In this document: one piece after another, positions 6,816 to 6,976 of the stretch
How positions within the stretch are numbered: the stretch's first letter is position 1
Layout: each line of letters begins with the position of its first letter
From: an uncultured Gammaproteobacteria bacterium
GTDB taxonomy: Bacteria > Pseudomonadota > Gammaproteobacteria > CAIUAS01
Length of the DNA: 6,976 nt
Direction of reading: 5' to 3'
Assembly: GCA_903897205.1 (NCBI GenBank)
Contig: CAIUAS010000148.1
Location: 1-6,976, forward strand
The notes under the pieces: generated by a model
What the model saw: only the letters and a program-made list of their open reading frames with translations
What the model was told of the DNA's origin: nothing
Databases searched by the model: none
Translations under genes and position numbers: made by a program

Positions 6816-6847
6816 TTAATAAAACCTTAAGGTTTGCTTGGTACAAT
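6816..6847 (+). promoter_or_regulatory. Probable promoter and operator of the rightward gene
   Basis: TTAATA (6816-6821), the palindrome AAACCTTAAGGTTT (6822-6835), six bases (GCTTGG) and TACAAT (6842-6847) repeat the layout of the pilus-side promoter. The -10 here is also preceded by TGG (6839-6841), an extended -10 motif. TTAATA would be a poor -35 at a 20-nt spacing. A perfect TTGACA lies at 6804-6809, but at normal spacing it meets only TAAGGT inside the palindrome; if that is used, the palindrome would cover the -10 and act as a repressor site. Confidence 0.55.
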
Positions 6848-6916
6848 TTAATTCTATCACTAAAGGATACTTAAATTAATAAACCAAGTATGCCTACTTC
6901 ATCTCTTTAACAAACC

Positions 6917-6922
6917 AGAGGA
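6917..6922 (+). promoter_or_regulatory. Ribosome binding site of the rightward gene
   Basis: AGAGGA is followed by an adjacent in-frame ATG at 6923, too close to be used, and by ATG at 6929 with 6 nt of spacing. It therefore decides the start at 6929. Confidence 0.55.
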
Positions 6923-6928
6923 ATGCCT

Positions 6929-6976
6929 ATGTGGTCTACTGTTAGTAAAAAAGCTTCTGCAGCAAAAAATTACACA
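6929..6976 (+). CDS. 5' end of a rightward gene of unknown function
   Basis: Sixteen codons, MWSTVSKKASAAKNYT, run to the edge of the window without a stop. The start is supported by AGAGGA 6 nt upstream and by a promoter-like element about 80 nt upstream. The visible residues are polar with several lysines and alanines, and there is no sign yet of a signal peptide or prepilin leader. Too little is present to name a family. Its interest is that it appears to share its control element with the pilus operon, so it may encode a co-regulated pilus function, a regulator or an unrelated cell-surface trait. A longer read to the right would settle whether the frame stays open. Confidence 0.5.
   Translation, partial: MWSTVSKKASAAKNYT

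Larger units (their letters stand above)
6748..6847. repeat. 32-bp inverted repeat pair, each arm containing a 14-bp perfect palindrome
   Basis: The arms are 6748-6779 (minus) and 6816-6847 (plus). Aligned in the sense of transcription, 27 of 32 positions agree, including TTAA, all of AAACCTTAAGGTTT and all of TACAAT. The palindromes at 6760-6773 and 6822-6835 are 62 bp apart centre to centre, close to six helical turns, so bound proteins would face the same side of the DNA. This is read directly from the bases; the regulatory meaning is inferred. Confidence 0.85.
6670..6928. promoter_or_regulatory. Divergent control region between the pilus operon and the rightward gene
   Basis: This 259-base gap is very AT-rich and separates two genes read away from each other. 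It holds two oppositely oriented copies of a 32-bp promoter-like element, with an A/T tract (AAAAATTTTA) at 6791-6800 close to the axis of symmetry. From each -10-like hexamer to its start codon there are about 78-81 nt, so both untranslated leaders would be about 70-75 nt long. I see no tRNA, terminator or credible protein gene within it. Confidence 0.7.

Noticed and set aside
6804..6832. Perfect TTGACA at 6804-6809 as the main -35 of the rightward gene
   Set aside because: At 16-18 nt it meets only weak -10 sequences inside the palindrome, whereas TACAAT with an extended TGG lies further on; kept only as an alternative.
6890..6910. Six-codon frame MPTSSL in the leader of the rightward gene
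   Set aside because: The nearest ribosome-like site (AAAGGA at 6862) is over 20 nt away.
1..6976. CRISPR array, tRNA, rRNA, insertion sequence or prophage signs
   Set aside because: No regularly spaced repeats, cloverleaf, transposase or terminal inverted repeats of an insertion element are visible; the window is explained by one operon and its control region.

Overview
The window carries one strand of a type IV pilus biogenesis operon, read right to left on the minus strand from about 6669 to beyond base 1, with a divergent gene beginning at the right edge. The DNA is AT-rich. The protein families are those of Gram-negative type IVb pili: a lipoprotein secretin, a zinc-type traffic ATPase, a GspF-like platform protein and several prepilins. 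An AT-rich gammaproteobacterium, perhaps of the Legionella/Coxiella/Aquicella kind, would fit, but this is an impression from composition and operon type and not a taxonomic assignment.

Layout in transcription order on the minus strand: traffic ATPase of the R64 PilQ/TcpT type (6669-5092); polytopic platform protein of the PilR/TcpE/GspF type (5089-4040, GTG start); a 143-residue prepilin that is the best candidate for the major pilin (4010-3579); a 223-residue prepilin (3571-2900); a 329-residue cysteine-rich prepilin (2876-1887); a lipoprotein secretin of the R64 PilN/BfpB/TcpC family (1832-321); and the first 107 codons of a further gene whose start overlaps the secretin stop by one base (321-1, open at the window edge). 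Most junctions are tight or overlapping. The larger gaps, before the first prepilin (29 nt) and before the secretin (54 nt), each carry a recognisable Shine-Dalgarno, as expected for the products needed in greatest amount or under independent control.

How the parts would work together: an unseen prepilin peptidase trims the three prepilins at Gly^Ile, Gly^Val and Gly^Phe. The ATPase drives the platform protein to extrude the 143-residue pilin as a filament. The two larger prepilins would be minor pilins for initiation or the tip. The filament leaves through the outer-membrane secretin. The peptidase, lytic transglycosylase and inner-membrane alignment proteins are not in this window.

The 259-base gap at 6670-6928 holds the most notable non-coding signal: a 32-bp element present twice in opposite orientation, 27 of 32 positions identical. 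Each copy has TTAA, 2 nt, the perfect 14-bp palindrome AAACCTTAAGGTTT, 6 nt, then a TACAAT -10-like hexamer. One copy points to the pilus operon and the other to the divergent gene, so the two are probably controlled together by the same regulator.
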